Origin: Gemmatimonadota bacterium
GTDB lineage: Bacteria > Gemmatimonadota > Gemmatimonadetes > Gemmatimonadales > GWC2-71-9
DNA length: 35,173 nt
NCBI GenBank assembly: GCA_003223415.1
Contig: QHUY01000052.1
Span: 1 to 35,173, forward strand
Direction: 5' to 3'
The position numbers and the translations under genes were made by a program. Position 1 is the first letter of the stretch. Every line of letters begins with the position of its first letter. Below the pieces are notes generated by a model. That model did no database searches and was not told where the DNA came from. It worked only from the letters and a program-made list of their open reading frames with translations. Below are positions 1 to 11,661 of the stretch, piece by piece.

Positions 1-1879
1 ACACCCGGGCGTCTCCGTGCCGCCGCGTGACCCCCCGTCGGTCAGCCCACTCGAGCAGCGGGATCAAGTACTTGCGAGTGAGTCCGAAGCGGTCGCGCAA
101 CGCCGCCGGCGTCGCCGACCCGAGCTCCCGCAGCGTCCCCTCGAGCGCCGACCGGAACTCGGCCAGGGCGGTCGCCGCCGCGAAATGCTCCTGGTCCACC
201 TGTTCTACCCCGCCGGCACGAGTGAGCTGCGCGAGGAGCGCCCGGATGGGGGCGCCGGGGAACTCCTTTTCCAACTCAGCGACGGTGGGCACCCGCCACC
301 GCGCGTCGGCCAGCCGACGCGCGAGCGCCGCCTGGGCGCCGCTGGTACGCGCGTCCAGCGCGGGTGTCCAGCCCGGGAGCCGCGCCACGGCGCCAGCCAC
401 CTCGAATGCCCCCTTGCGCCCTCCCAGATCAAAGACCTGCTCTACCACCGGCTCGGGCACGCTGCTCCCCCCTCTTCCGCCCTCCCCCATCGCGGCCCTC
501 AGGGCCTGGAGCGACATCCCGGGCTCGAGCGGATGGCCCTCGTGGTGTCGCCGCAGGAGCTCGGCCACCCGGGTCACTGCGAGCGCCACCGCCGCGCGTG
601 TGACCAGCCACGGCCCGCAGGAAAGCAGCGCTTTACCCGCCGTCGCGATGACACGGCTCGCATCCCCTGGGAGGATGCCCAGTCGCACCGGGAGGTCGCC
701 GGCGGCGAGCCCGGAGAGGCCCGCTTCCTCCGCCCACACCTGAAGGCGCTCGGCCGGCGCTTGCGTCAGCAGCAATCGCCGCTGCCGCAACCGGGACGGC
801 CGCCCGGGCGGGAACGGGTCGAGCACGACCCCGCCGCCGATCGTCGTCACGGGTGAGAAGCTGCGCAACACGAACCGGTCGCCCCCGCGGGCCACGAGCG
901 GCCGCTCGAGCAGCAGCCGGGCGAGCCCTCGCTCGCCGGGCCCGATGGTGCGCGTCTGAACCACCCGAGCGAGCACCTCGGCGGTGCCCAGGTGCACGCG
1001 CGCCCGCGTCCGCGACCCGACCGGCTTGCGGGCCGTGGGGAGGAGCTCGACGGCCACGTCGAGCACCCCGGTCGCACGCCAGCCCTCGCCCGTGACCGCT
1101 ACGTGACCCCGCTCGAGCTCTTCCTTGCCCACGCCGACCAGCGCGAGCGCGGTGCGGCGGCCCGGCGCCGCGCGCTCCGCCCCCTGGCCGTGCACCTCGA
1201 TCGACCGCACCCGGGCTTCGCGGTCAAGGGGCAACAGGCGCACCGATTTCCCGATCGCCACGGTGCCGCTCCAGGTGGACCCCGTGACCACGGTCCCCGC
1301 CCCCGCCACCGTGAATACCCGGTCGATCGGGAGCCGGAACAGGTCCTCGACCGGCCGGTCGGCGAGGTCCCCCGCAACCCGGCGCAGCGCGGCCCGCAGC
1401 TCGTCCAGGCCCTCCCCCGTCACCGCCGAGGTCGCGACGGGCGCGTCCCAGCGGACCCGGCTGGTGGCGAGGCGTTTGGCGATGTCGGCGCGCACCAGCT
1501 CCAGCCACTCCGACTCGACCGCGTCGCGCTTGGTAAGGACCGGGATCCCTCGCGTGATGCCCAGCAGCTCGACGATCGCCAGGTGCTCCTCGGTCTGCGG
1601 CATGATGCCTTCGTCGGCGGCGATCACCAGCAGGGCGACGTCGATCCCCGTGGCCCCGGCCAGCATGTTACGGACGAAGCCCTCGTGGCCGGGCACGTCC
1701 ACCACGCTGGCCTGGATGCCGTCGCCCAGCGGCAGCGGTGCAAAGCCGATGTCGATGGTGATGCCGCGGCGTTTCTCTTCTGCCCAGCGGTCGGTGTCGA
1801 CCCCAGTCAGAGCCTTCACGAGCGCCGTTTTGCCGTGGTCGATGTGGCCGGCCGTGCCGACTACGAAGCGACGATCCAT
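1..1879 (-). CDS. selB: Selenocysteine-specific translation elongation factor SelB (3' end beyond window)
   Basis: Minus-strand translation from ATG at 1879: MDRRFVVGTAGHIDHGKTALVKALTGVDTDRWAEEKRRGITIDIGFAPL...VVDVPGHEGFVRNMLAGATGIDVALLVIAADEGIMPQTEEHL. GTPase G1-G3 motifs and SelB-type domain 1; open to the window edge, so absent from the ORF track. Confidence 0.93.
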   Translation of the reverse strand, partial: MDRRFVVGTAGHIDHGKTALVKALTGVDTDRWAEEKRRGITIDIGFAPLPLGDGIQASVVDVPGHEGFVRNMLAGATGIDVALLVIAADEGIMPQTEEHLAIVELLGITRGIPVLTKRDAVESEWLELVRADIAKRLATSRVRWDAPVATSAVTGEGLDELRAALRRVAGDLADRPVEDLFRLPIDRVFTVAGAGTVVTGSTWSGTVAIGKSVRLLPLDREARVRSIEVHGQGAERAAPGRRTALALVGVGKEELERGHVAVTGEGWRATGVLDVAVELLPTARKPVGSRTRARVHLGTAEVLARVVQTRTIGPGERGLARLLLERPLVARGGDRFVLRSFSPVTTIGGGVVLDPFPPGRPSRLRQRRLLLTQAPAERLQVWAEEAGLSGLAAGDLPVRLGILPGDASRVIATAGKALLSCGPWLVTRAAVALAVTRVAELLRRHHEGHPLEPGMSLQALRAAMGEGGRGGSSVPEPVVEQVFDLGGRKGAFEVAGAVARLPGWTPALDARTSGAQAALARRLADARWRVPTVAELEKEFPGAPIRALLAQLTRAGGVEQVDQEHFAAATALAEFRSALEGTLRELGSATPAALRDRFGLTRKYLIPLLEWADRRGVTRRHGDARV

Positions 1880-2658
1880 GCGCGGCGCTCCCAGAGGTCG
1901 AGCGCGGGAAGGGGGGAAGGCGGGGCGCCGCCCTCGCCCAGGTGGTAGCGGGTGAAGCGTGCGACCAGCCGACGGTGCGCCGCGGCATGAGCGGCGTCGA
2001 GGGCCGGCAGGGCCGCGGCCGGATCGTTGAGGGCGAGGAGGTCGCGGAAGGCGGGCGGCGGCAGCCGGCTGGCGCCGTCGGGCGCCCCCGCGGCGGCGCA
2101 GCGGGCGCACAGCGCGCCGCCGTCGGCGGCGCTGAAGATCACGGCTGCGCCGTTGCCGGCCTCGAGGCCGGCGCCGTCCCGCGCGCACGCGAGCAGGGAC
2201 GGTTCGAACCCCAGCACGCCGAGCAACCGCCACAGGGCGCGAACCGCGGTGGCGTCCACGGCGTCGGCCGGCGCGGTCGCCAGCGACTCGAGGCCGGCGA
2301 CCAGTCTATCGTAGGCCGACGGGAGCGGGGCCGGCGGGGCCATCTTGAGCATGACTTCGGCCAGCGTCGTGGCACCCGCGAAACGGCCGAGGCTCGTCGC
2401 CAGCCCGCGCCGCAGTGCCGTGACGTCGAACGCGGCGAGGGTCTGCAGCTCGCGGCTGTCGCGGTGGTAGAGCTGCGCGACGCCCTCGCTGAGGAGCTCC
2501 AGCGCCGCCCCGAACGGACTCTGGGGGCGCAGTGCGCCCTTGGCGATCGCGCTCTGGACCCCCAGCTCCCGCGTGGCCAGGCGGACGACCTTGGAGGTCT
2601 CGCTGTAGCGGTAGCTCCGCAGAATCACGGCGGGCGTGGACAGAAGGGTCATCAGCAA
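1861..2658 (-). CDS. recO: DNA repair protein RecO
   Basis: MLMTLLSTPAVILRSYRYSETSKVVRLATRELGVQSAIAKGALRPQSPFGAALELLSEG... typical RecO OB-fold N-terminus; overlaps the selB start by 19 nt. Confidence 0.9.
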   Translation of the reverse strand: MLMTLLSTPAVILRSYRYSETSKVVRLATRELGVQSAIAKGALRPQSPFGAALELLSEGVAQLYHRDSRELQTLAAFDVTALRRGLATSLGRFAGATTLAEVMLKMAPPAPLPSAYDRLVAGLESLATAPADAVDATAVRALWRLLGVLGFEPSLLACARDGAGLEAGNGAAVIFSAADGGALCARCAAAGAPDGASRLPPPAFRDLLALNDPAAALPALDAAHAAAHRRLVARFTRYHLGEGGAPPSPLPALDLWERRAWIVAS

Positions 2659-2678
2659 GCCTCGAGTTACCGAGCAAT

Positions 2679-4655
2679 CTAGCGCAGTTCTCCCCCGACC
2701 AGGATGGCGCGTCGCCGCGCCGGAAAGTGGAGCACCTCATCATAGCGGCGGTCGAAGAGATTCTCCACGCGCACCCGCACCGCGACCCCCGGCAGGCCAG
2801 CGCGGGACCGAGCCAGCTCCAAGGCACCGCTCATGTCTACTCGAACGTACCCCGGCAGCGTGACCCGCGGGTACGGGAAGCTCGAGAAGTCCTGATCGAC
2901 GCGCGGCCCGACGTATCGCAGGTCCCCCGTCACCCGGCCGTGCGCCCCGAGTCCGAGCGCCGCGTCGAGCGCCGCGGCATGCCGGGGGCGCCGCAGCAGC
3001 GGCTGGGCCGCGGCGAACGCCGCGCCGGCGCTGGGGTCGAGACCCGGTTTGGTGACCGTGGTCCTGAGGTAGGTGTAGCTGGCCGCGACCGTCAGCGACG
3101 GCAGGGGCCGCAGCGACAGGGCGAGCTCCAGCCCGTCGGCACTGGCGGCCGCGACGTTGAAGTAGTTCGGGTCGCCGGAATCGGGCGGCGAGAAGGTGAA
3201 ATCGATCATGTTGCGGAACCGCTGCGTGAAGGACACCGCGCTCACCGTGACGCGTCCGTCCCAGAGCCCGTGCTCGACCCCGATCTCCCCGGACCGCGAC
3301 TGCTCCGGCTTGAGGCTGGGGTTTCCCTTCACGAACCCCGTCGCGTAATTCTCGAAGAACGTCGGCTCCTTGAACGCGGTGCCGAGGGACACCCGGAGGC
3401 GGGTAGCCCCCGTGAGCCGGTAGACGGCACCCGCGCGGTAGGTCGGGAACACGCCGAACCGCTGATTGTCCTCGACTCGCAGCCCGCCGTTCAGCGACAG
3501 CCGACCGCCGAGGTCGGTGACGGCCTGGGCATAGGCGGCGCGATTGCCACGCGAGGTGTCCACCGGCGGGCTCGAGCAGTCGCCGAACCGGCCAGTGCAG
3601 AAATTGATGCTGCGCTCCCGCTCCTGCTCGGTGCCGGCACCGAGCGTGACGATGGAAACCGGCGACAGATAGACGTTGACCCGGACCTCGGCGCTGGCGC
3701 GCCGCAGGTTGTCTTGGGTGCGGTAGGTCGTGTAGAACCCCAGGGTGTCCGCCGGATCGTCAGGCGGGTCCTCGTAGCCGCCGTCCGTCTGACTGGCCGC
3801 GAGCTGCAGGCGCGCTTCCAACCGGGGCGTGAGGAAGCGGCCCAAGTCGAGGCCGAGGGTCGGACCGTTCTCGAAGTTGAACTGGTTACGGTCCACCACG
3901 TTGCCGCCGCCGTCCGTGGGAAAGTGGTACACGTCGTCGGTGTAGCGCACCGAGAGCGTCGCGTCGGTGCGTGGGTCAGGCGTCACCCGGACCAGGCCGC
4001 TGAAGACGTCGTTCCGGTACCGGTTGTTGAACGGATAGAGCCCGGCGGCGCTGAACCGCGACAGGGACACGCTGTAGCTCGCCCCGGGCCCGCCGCCGCT
4101 CACGCCCGCCATCCCGTGGCGCGCGCCGTACGTGCCGGCCTCGAGCGCCGCGGTGGCGCGCGATGGCTCCGCGCCACGCCGCGTGAAGATCTGCACCACG
4201 CCGGTCACCGCATCCGAGCCGTAGAGAACACTCGCCGGACCGCGCAGCACCTCGATGCGATCTACGTTGTCGAGGGTGAGGTTCGCCCAGTTGAACGCTC
4301 CTCCGGGCTGATTCACCGGCACCCCGTCTACCAGGACCTTCACGTAGTCGCTCTCCCCTCCTCGGAGGAACAGCGATGTTTGGGCCCCGAACGGGCCGGC
4401 GGCCACGACGGCGGCGCCGGGGACGGCCCGCAGCGCCTCGGCGACTGTCGCCAGGCCCCGCGCGCGCAGCGCGTCGCCCTGGAGCACGGTGACGGTCGGT
4501 GCCACGGCGTCGGCGGGCGTGGGAAGCCGGGTCGCCGTCACGACGATCGGTGTGACGGTCACGGTGTCGACTCGGCCCTGAGCGGCCAGCGCGGCGGGGA
4601 CGACGATCAACAACAGTGTCGAGGAGAGGCGTCGAGGGAGGACGTCGAGGGACAT
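2679..4655 (-). CDS. btuB: TonB-dependent outer membrane receptor, BtuB-like (probable cobalamin receptor)
   Basis: Signal peptide, plug domain (IVVTATRLPTPADAVAPTVTVLQGDALRARGLATVAEALRAVPGA; RIEVLRGPASVLYGSDAVTGVVQIFTRRG) and beta-barrel; last gene of a riboswitch-led B12 ABC operon. Confidence 0.88.
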   Translation of the reverse strand: MSLDVLPRRLSSTLLLIVVPAALAAQGRVDTVTVTPIVVTATRLPTPADAVAPTVTVLQGDALRARGLATVAEALRAVPGAAVVAAGPFGAQTSLFLRGGESDYVKVLVDGVPVNQPGGAFNWANLTLDNVDRIEVLRGPASVLYGSDAVTGVVQIFTRRGAEPSRATAALEAGTYGARHGMAGVSGGGPGASYSVSLSRFSAAGLYPFNNRYRNDVFSGLVRVTPDPRTDATLSVRYTDDVYHFPTDGGGNVVDRNQFNFENGPTLGLDLGRFLTPRLEARLQLAASQTDGGYEDPPDDPADTLGFYTTYRTQDNLRRASAEVRVNVYLSPVSIVTLGAGTEQERERSINFCTGRFGDCSSPPVDTSRGNRAAYAQAVTDLGGRLSLNGGLRVEDNQRFGVFPTYRAGAVYRLTGATRLRVSLGTAFKEPTFFENYATGFVKGNPSLKPEQSRSGEIGVEHGLWDGRVTVSAVSFTQRFRNMIDFTFSPPDSGDPNYFNVAAASADGLELALSLRPLPSLTVAASYTYLRTTVTKPGLDPSAGAAFAAAQPLLRRPRHAAALDAALGLGAHGRVTGDLRYVGPRVDQDFSSFPYPRVTLPGYVRVDMSGALELARSRAGLPGVAVRVRVENLFDRRYDEVLHFPARRRAILVGGELR

Positions 4656-4668
4656 CGTTGGCTCCGGG

Positions 4669-5472
4669 TCAGGGCGAGGGTTTTCTCAACGGGATCATTT
4701 GCGGGCGATCGTCGAAGGGCTGGATCGCGACCGGCCAGGCGAATACCCGCTCGACCGTCTCGCGCGTCAGCACGTCGGCCGGCCGGCCGTGGGCGGCCAC
4801 GCGGCCGGCGTCGAGCAGCAGCACGCGGTCCGCGAAGCGCGCGGCCAGGTTGACGTGATGCGTGATCATGACGGCCGCGAGCCCACCGGCGGGCGCGTCC
4901 ACCAGCGCGCGCACGAGCTCGAAGAGCTCCATCTCGTGGCGGATGTCGAGCGAAGCGGTCGGCTCGTCGAGCACCAGCAGGCGCGGCTCCTGGGCGAGGG
5001 CGCGGGCGAGGCGCACCCGCTGGTACTCGCCGCCCGAGAGGGTCCAGATCCAGCGGTCCCCGAGGGCTGTGGCGTCGCACCGCTCCAGGGCCCGCGTCAC
5101 CGCCTCCCGGTCCTCGGCGCGCTCGGCGCCCCACGGCGACAGGTGCGGGTAGCGGCCGAGCAGCACGGTCTCGCGCACGCGCTGGGGGAAGAGATTGTCC
5201 TCGCGCTGCGCCACCACGGCGACGAGGCGCGCCAGCGCGCGCCGCCCCCAGGCGGCCGCGGGCCGGCCGAGGACGAGCGTCGTGCCCACCGCGGGCGACC
5301 GCAGCCCGAGCGCGACGCGCACCAGCGTCGTCTTACCGCTGCCGTTGGGGCCCAGCACGGCGACGAAGTCCCCGGCCCGCACGTCGAGCGAGACGCCGAC
5401 CAGGGCGTCGCGTGACGCGCCGGGATAGCGCGCCGTCACGTCCCGCAGCGCGAGGATCAGGTCACGGTCCAT
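4669..5472 (-). CDS. btuD: Cobalamin/Fe3+-siderophore-type ABC transporter ATP-binding protein (BtuD/FecE-like)
   Basis: Walker A GPNGSGKTT, signature LSGGEYQRV, Walker B LLVLDEPT. Confidence 0.9.
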   Translation of the reverse strand: MDRDLILALRDVTARYPGASRDALVGVSLDVRAGDFVAVLGPNGSGKTTLVRVALGLRSPAVGTTLVLGRPAAAWGRRALARLVAVVAQREDNLFPQRVRETVLLGRYPHLSPWGAERAEDREAVTRALERCDATALGDRWIWTLSGGEYQRVRLARALAQEPRLLVLDEPTASLDIRHEMELFELVRALVDAPAGGLAAVMITHHVNLAARFADRVLLLDAGRVAAHGRPADVLTRETVERVFAWPVAIQPFDDRPQMIPLRKPSP

Positions 5473-6404
5473 CGGCGCAGCAGCACGGCGAACAAAGGAA
5501 CGCCGAGCAACGCGGTGACGATGCCAACCGGCAGCTCATGCGGCGCGACGACGACGCGCGCCGCGGTGTCGGCGAGCACGAGCAGCACGCCGCCCCCCAG
5601 GAACGACGCGGGCAGCAAGGCGCGATGCCGCTGACCCCAGACCCCGCGGCACAGATGCGGCACCATCAGTCCGACGAACCCGATCACGCCGGAGACCGCC
5701 ACCGCGGCGGCGGTGAGCAGCGAGGCGGCAATGTACACGCGGCGCTTCACCGCCGTCACGTCGGCGCCGAGATAGCGCGCCGGCTCTTCGCCCAAGGCGA
5801 GGAGGTCGAGCGGCCGTGCCGCGGCGAACAGCGTGACCAGAGGCACGGGCACATAGAGGCACACGATGAGGAGCGCCTCCCACGACGCACCCGACAGGCC
5901 GCCCCAAAGCCAGAGAAACGCGTTCCGCAGCTGTGCGGCCTCCGAGAGCGACACGATCGCCGTCGTGACCGCTCCCGCGAACGCCCCGACCGCCACCCCC
6001 GCCAGCAGCAGCACGCGGGGGTCAAGCTCGGCGCCGCCCACGAGTCCCAGCCGAAACACCAGGGCCATCGCCGCGAGGGCCCCGGCGAAGGCCGCGAGCG
6101 GCAGGGCCCAGGGGCCCCCGAGGTGCCAGGCGATCGCCGCGACGGCGCCGAGGCCCGCGCCTCCGGAGAGGCCCAGCAGGAAGGGATCGGCAAGCGGGTT
6201 GCGCACCAGGGCCTGGAGCCCCGCCCCGGCGACCGCGAGCGACCCGCCCACGACGAACCCCAGCAGCGCGCGGGGCACGCGGAGGTTGCGCACGATCTCG
6301 GACGTCCCGAGCTCGGCGAGCGGCACGTGGGCCGGCCCGAGCAGCACGGCGAGCGCGAGGGCGACCAACGCGAGACCGACCAGGCCGAGCCACTTCATCG
6401 CCAC
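5457..6404 (-). CDS. btuC: FecCD-family ABC transporter permease (BtuC-like)
   Basis: RVPRALLGFVVGGSLAVAGAGLQALVRNPLADPFLLGLSGGAGLGAV and GVIGFVGLMVPHLCR motifs of the FecCD family. Confidence 0.92.
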   Translation of the reverse strand: MAMKWLGLVGLALVALALAVLLGPAHVPLAELGTSEIVRNLRVPRALLGFVVGGSLAVAGAGLQALVRNPLADPFLLGLSGGAGLGAVAAIAWHLGGPWALPLAAFAGALAAMALVFRLGLVGGAELDPRVLLLAGVAVGAFAGAVTTAIVSLSEAAQLRNAFLWLWGGLSGASWEALLIVCLYVPVPLVTLFAAARPLDLLALGEEPARYLGADVTAVKRRVYIAASLLTAAAVAVSGVIGFVGLMVPHLCRGVWGQRHRALLPASFLGGGVLLVLADTAARVVVAPHELPVGIVTALLGVPLFAVLLRRWTVT

Positions 6405-7315
6405 GCCTCCAGCCGACGGCGCAGCTCGGCCACGGCCTCAGCCGTGCGCGGCGACGGGCGCCCGAACACAGCGGCCGGCAGTTGCAGGAACCGCCGCTGG
6501 CGCACGGCTCGCACCGCCTGCCACTCGGGGCGGGCGGTGTACGCGGGCGCCGGCGCCGGGGTCGAGTCGTCGAGGACCACGATCACCTCCGGATCGCGGG
6601 CGGCGATGGTCTCGAGGGATACGGTCGCCGACGCGGCCGCGATGTCGCGGAACACGTTCACCGCGCCGGCGAGGCCCGCGAGCTGGTCGAGGTAGCTGCC
6701 CCTTCCAATCACCATCGGCGGGTTGTCCCACACGAGGAACGCGAGCCGCACGTGACGGGAGGAGGGAGGCGCCGTCCGCAGCGCCGTGTCGACAGCCGTG
6801 GCGATGGAGTCGCCCGCAGCCGCGTGGCCCGTAAGGGTTCCGAGCAGCCGGGCCGCCCGGGCGACATCCTCGAGGCGGTCTTGCTTCACCAGCACCGCCG
6901 GAATCGCGATCCGCGCGAGCTGCGCAGCGGCCGTCTCGTTCAGCGGCGAGCGGTACAGGACGACGAGGTCGGGTCGGCGCGCGGCCACCGCCTCGAGGTT
7001 GGGGTTCAGGCCGTCGCCGACGACCGGGACGGCGAGGGCGGCGGGAGGATACTTGCACCAGGTGGTACGGCCCACGACCTGCTCGCCCGCGCCGAGGGCG
7101 AAGAGCAGCTCCGTGGAGCTGGGCGCGAGCGAGACGACGCGGCGGGCCGGGGCCGGCAGAGTGACGACCCGGCCGGCGTCGTCGGTGACGGTGATGGCCC
7201 CTGCCGCCCGGGTGACGGCGACGCGGCGATCGCCGGTCCGGCCGCACGCTCCGAGCAACGCCACGGAGACGAGCAGCCGGGCGGCGAGGGGGGTACGATG
7301 AGCCCAACAGCGCAT
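6395..7315 (-). CDS. btuF: Cobalamin ABC transporter substrate-binding lipoprotein (BtuF-like)
   Basis: MRCWAHRTPLAARLLVSVALLGACG (lipobox) then RVVSLAPSSTELLFALGAGEQVVGRTTWCKYPP; periplasmic binding fold. Start chosen at ATG 7315 instead of the ORF-track start at 7384, which lies in the leader. Confidence 0.88.
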   Translation of the reverse strand: MRCWAHRTPLAARLLVSVALLGACGRTGDRRVAVTRAAGAITVTDDAGRVVTLPAPARRVVSLAPSSTELLFALGAGEQVVGRTTWCKYPPAALAVPVVGDGLNPNLEAVAARRPDLVVLYRSPLNETAAAQLARIAIPAVLVKQDRLEDVARAARLLGTLTGHAAAGDSIATAVDTALRTAPPSSRHVRLAFLVWDNPPMVIGRGSYLDQLAGLAGAVNVFRDIAAASATVSLETIAARDPEVIVVLDDSTPAPAPAYTARPEWQAVRAVRQRRFLQLPAAVFGRPSPRTAEAVAELRRRLEAWR

Positions 7316-7404
7316 GACGAAAACGCCCACCCCCGACGGCGCGGAGATGGGCGAGCGTCTGCGCCTGGTGCGCAGCGCCACCATCCCTCCCGCGAGGGAT
7401 CTGC

Positions 7405-7565
7405 AGGTGGCGCGAACGGAGAGGTCTCCTGGCTTCGGGCGGGCGGCTCGCCTTCCCGGTTTCCCAGTGGCTCTGAGCCGCTACGTCTTGCCCGTCACAG
7501 TGGCGGGGCCGCGCCGGACTCGCACCGGCTTCCGTGAATCCCCGTTCGCTTGAGCAACGGGGGCT
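7405..7565 (-). promoter_or_regulatory. Cobalamin riboswitch
   Basis: Minus strand: GGGGATTCACGGAAGCCGGTGCGAGTCCGGCGCGGCCCCGCCACTGTGACGGGC...AGAGCCACTGGGAAACCGGGAAGGCGAGCCGCCCGCCCGAAGCCAGGAGACCTCTCCG. Canonical GGUGCGAGUCCGGCGCGG, B12-box-type GCCACUG elements and GAAGCCAGGAGACC 3' segment. Confidence 0.95.
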
Positions 7566-7596
7566 AGTCTAAGGGTAGGGCTCCCGGTACGCAATA

Positions 7597-7673
7597 GCCA
7601 TCGGCCATCAGCCCTCAGCCCTCAGCCCTCAGTGACGGTGTTCGCTGATGGCTGATCGCTGATGGCTGACGGC
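7597..7673. repeat. Imperfect inverted repeat built of heptamer units
   Basis: Left arm GCCATCGGCCATCAGCCCTCAGCCCTCAGC (7597-7626); right arm GCTGATGGCTGATCGCTGATGGCTGACGGC (7644-7673), mostly complementary, with 7-nt periodicity. Confidence 0.8.
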
Positions 7674-8611
7674 TTTCGGCGCAGCGCGACCACAAGGGCC
7701 CAGCCGAACACGAGTCCCGCCAGCACGACAATGATCCACCACTGCCGTTGCAGCTGGAAGCCGGCGCGCGGCAGCTCGACCATCACCTCGCCACCGGCCG
7801 CGAGCGGCCCGGTGCGGTACCGGGCGAAGCGACGCTGCTCGATCGCCTCGACGCCGAGCGGCTCGAGCGCGAGGGAGACAACGCGCGCCGTCGTGTCCTC
7901 GAGGAGGAGGTCCACCTCGTCGGTGGGCTGGTCGACCGGCAGGGCGAGCGTGGTCCGGCCGGCGGGCAGCACATAGCTGTACGTGAGCTGTCGCAGGATG
8001 CCGGGAGGCACTGGTCCGAACACCCCGACGACGTCGCCCCGGCGCTCCACGGCGTCGGCGGAGAAGTCGCCCTCCCCAACCCGAAACTGCAGGACGCCGG
8101 CGGGGAGGGCGCCGGCCCACACCGGCCGCACGGTGTCCGCCGCGATGCGGGTGTGGCTGCCGGGGTTCGCGAGCTCGAGGATCTCGAGCACGTCGCGCGT
8201 GCCGTCGCGCTTGAGCCGGGCGACGGTGACGAGCCGGCGGCGCAGGTGGATCGGGGGGCCCGTCGTGCTGGAGACGGTGTCGTACACCACGATCGGACCC
8301 GCACGGGTCGTCCCCGCCGCGCGGATACGCAGCGGCTCGGAGAAGTACGCCACCCCCATGTACATGGCGGAGACGAGGTATTGAGCGGCGGTGTCGAGCT
8401 GGGGGACCCGCAGTCGGTAGCGGCCGCCTGCGTCCGTGCGGGCGGAGTCCACCGGCCCGGCGCTCGTCATCGTCACTTGATGCAGCACCGCCCAACCACC
8501 GGCCAACGGGCGTGGCCGCGTTCCCCCCCCCCCGATGGAGACCGTCCCCGACACTACGGCGCGCTGCGCGCCGAGGCCGGCCGGGCCCCCGCAGGTGAGC
8601 GCGAGGAGCAC
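7622..8611 (-). CDS. Hypothetical exported protein with carboxypeptidase-regulatory-like N-terminal domain and C-terminal TM helix
   Basis: VVSGTVSIGGGG...VDSARTDAGGRYRLRVP (CarboxypepD_reg-like); C-terminal WWIIVVLAGLVFGWALVVALRRK. GTG start at 8611 uncertain. Confidence 0.65.
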   Translation of the reverse strand: MLLALTCGGPAGLGAQRAVVSGTVSIGGGGTRPRPLAGGWAVLHQVTMTSAGPVDSARTDAGGRYRLRVPQLDTAAQYLVSAMYMGVAYFSEPLRIRAAGTTRAGPIVVYDTVSSTTGPPIHLRRRLVTVARLKRDGTRDVLEILELANPGSHTRIAADTVRPVWAGALPAGVLQFRVGEGDFSADAVERRGDVVGVFGPVPPGILRQLTYSYVLPAGRTTLALPVDQPTDEVDLLLEDTTARVVSLALEPLGVEAIEQRRFARYRTGPLAAGGEVMVELPRAGFQLQRQWWIIVVLAGLVFGWALVVALRRKPSAISDQPSANTVTEG

Positions 8612-8621
8612 GAGGAGAGCG

Positions 8622-11648
<3,027 letters not shown>

Positions 11649-11661
11649 AAAGTGACCGTCC

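Noticed and set aside
17-1948. Overlapping plus-strand ORFs (17-856, 27-743, 992-1948, 1125-1955)
   Set aside because: Entirely antisense to selB, which is missing from the ORF track only because it is open at the left edge.
2532-4853. Plus-strand 773-aa ORF antisense to the TonB receptor
   Set aside because: Arg/Gly/Pro/His-rich with no recognisable domain; mirrors a well-supported minus-strand CDS. Typical antisense ORF in high-GC DNA.
4699-5415. Plus-strand 238-aa ORF over the ABC ATPase
   Set aside because: Shadow of btuD; Walker and signature motifs lie on the minus strand.
6395-7384. btuF start at 7384 as in the ORF track
   Set aside because: Would place the start in the leader hairpin; MRCWAHRTPLAARLLVSVALLGACG at 7315 gives a proper lipoprotein signal.
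7314-7553. Plus-strand 79-aa ORF over the leader region
   Set aside because: Coincides with the cobalamin riboswitch and its expression platform; no protein similarity.
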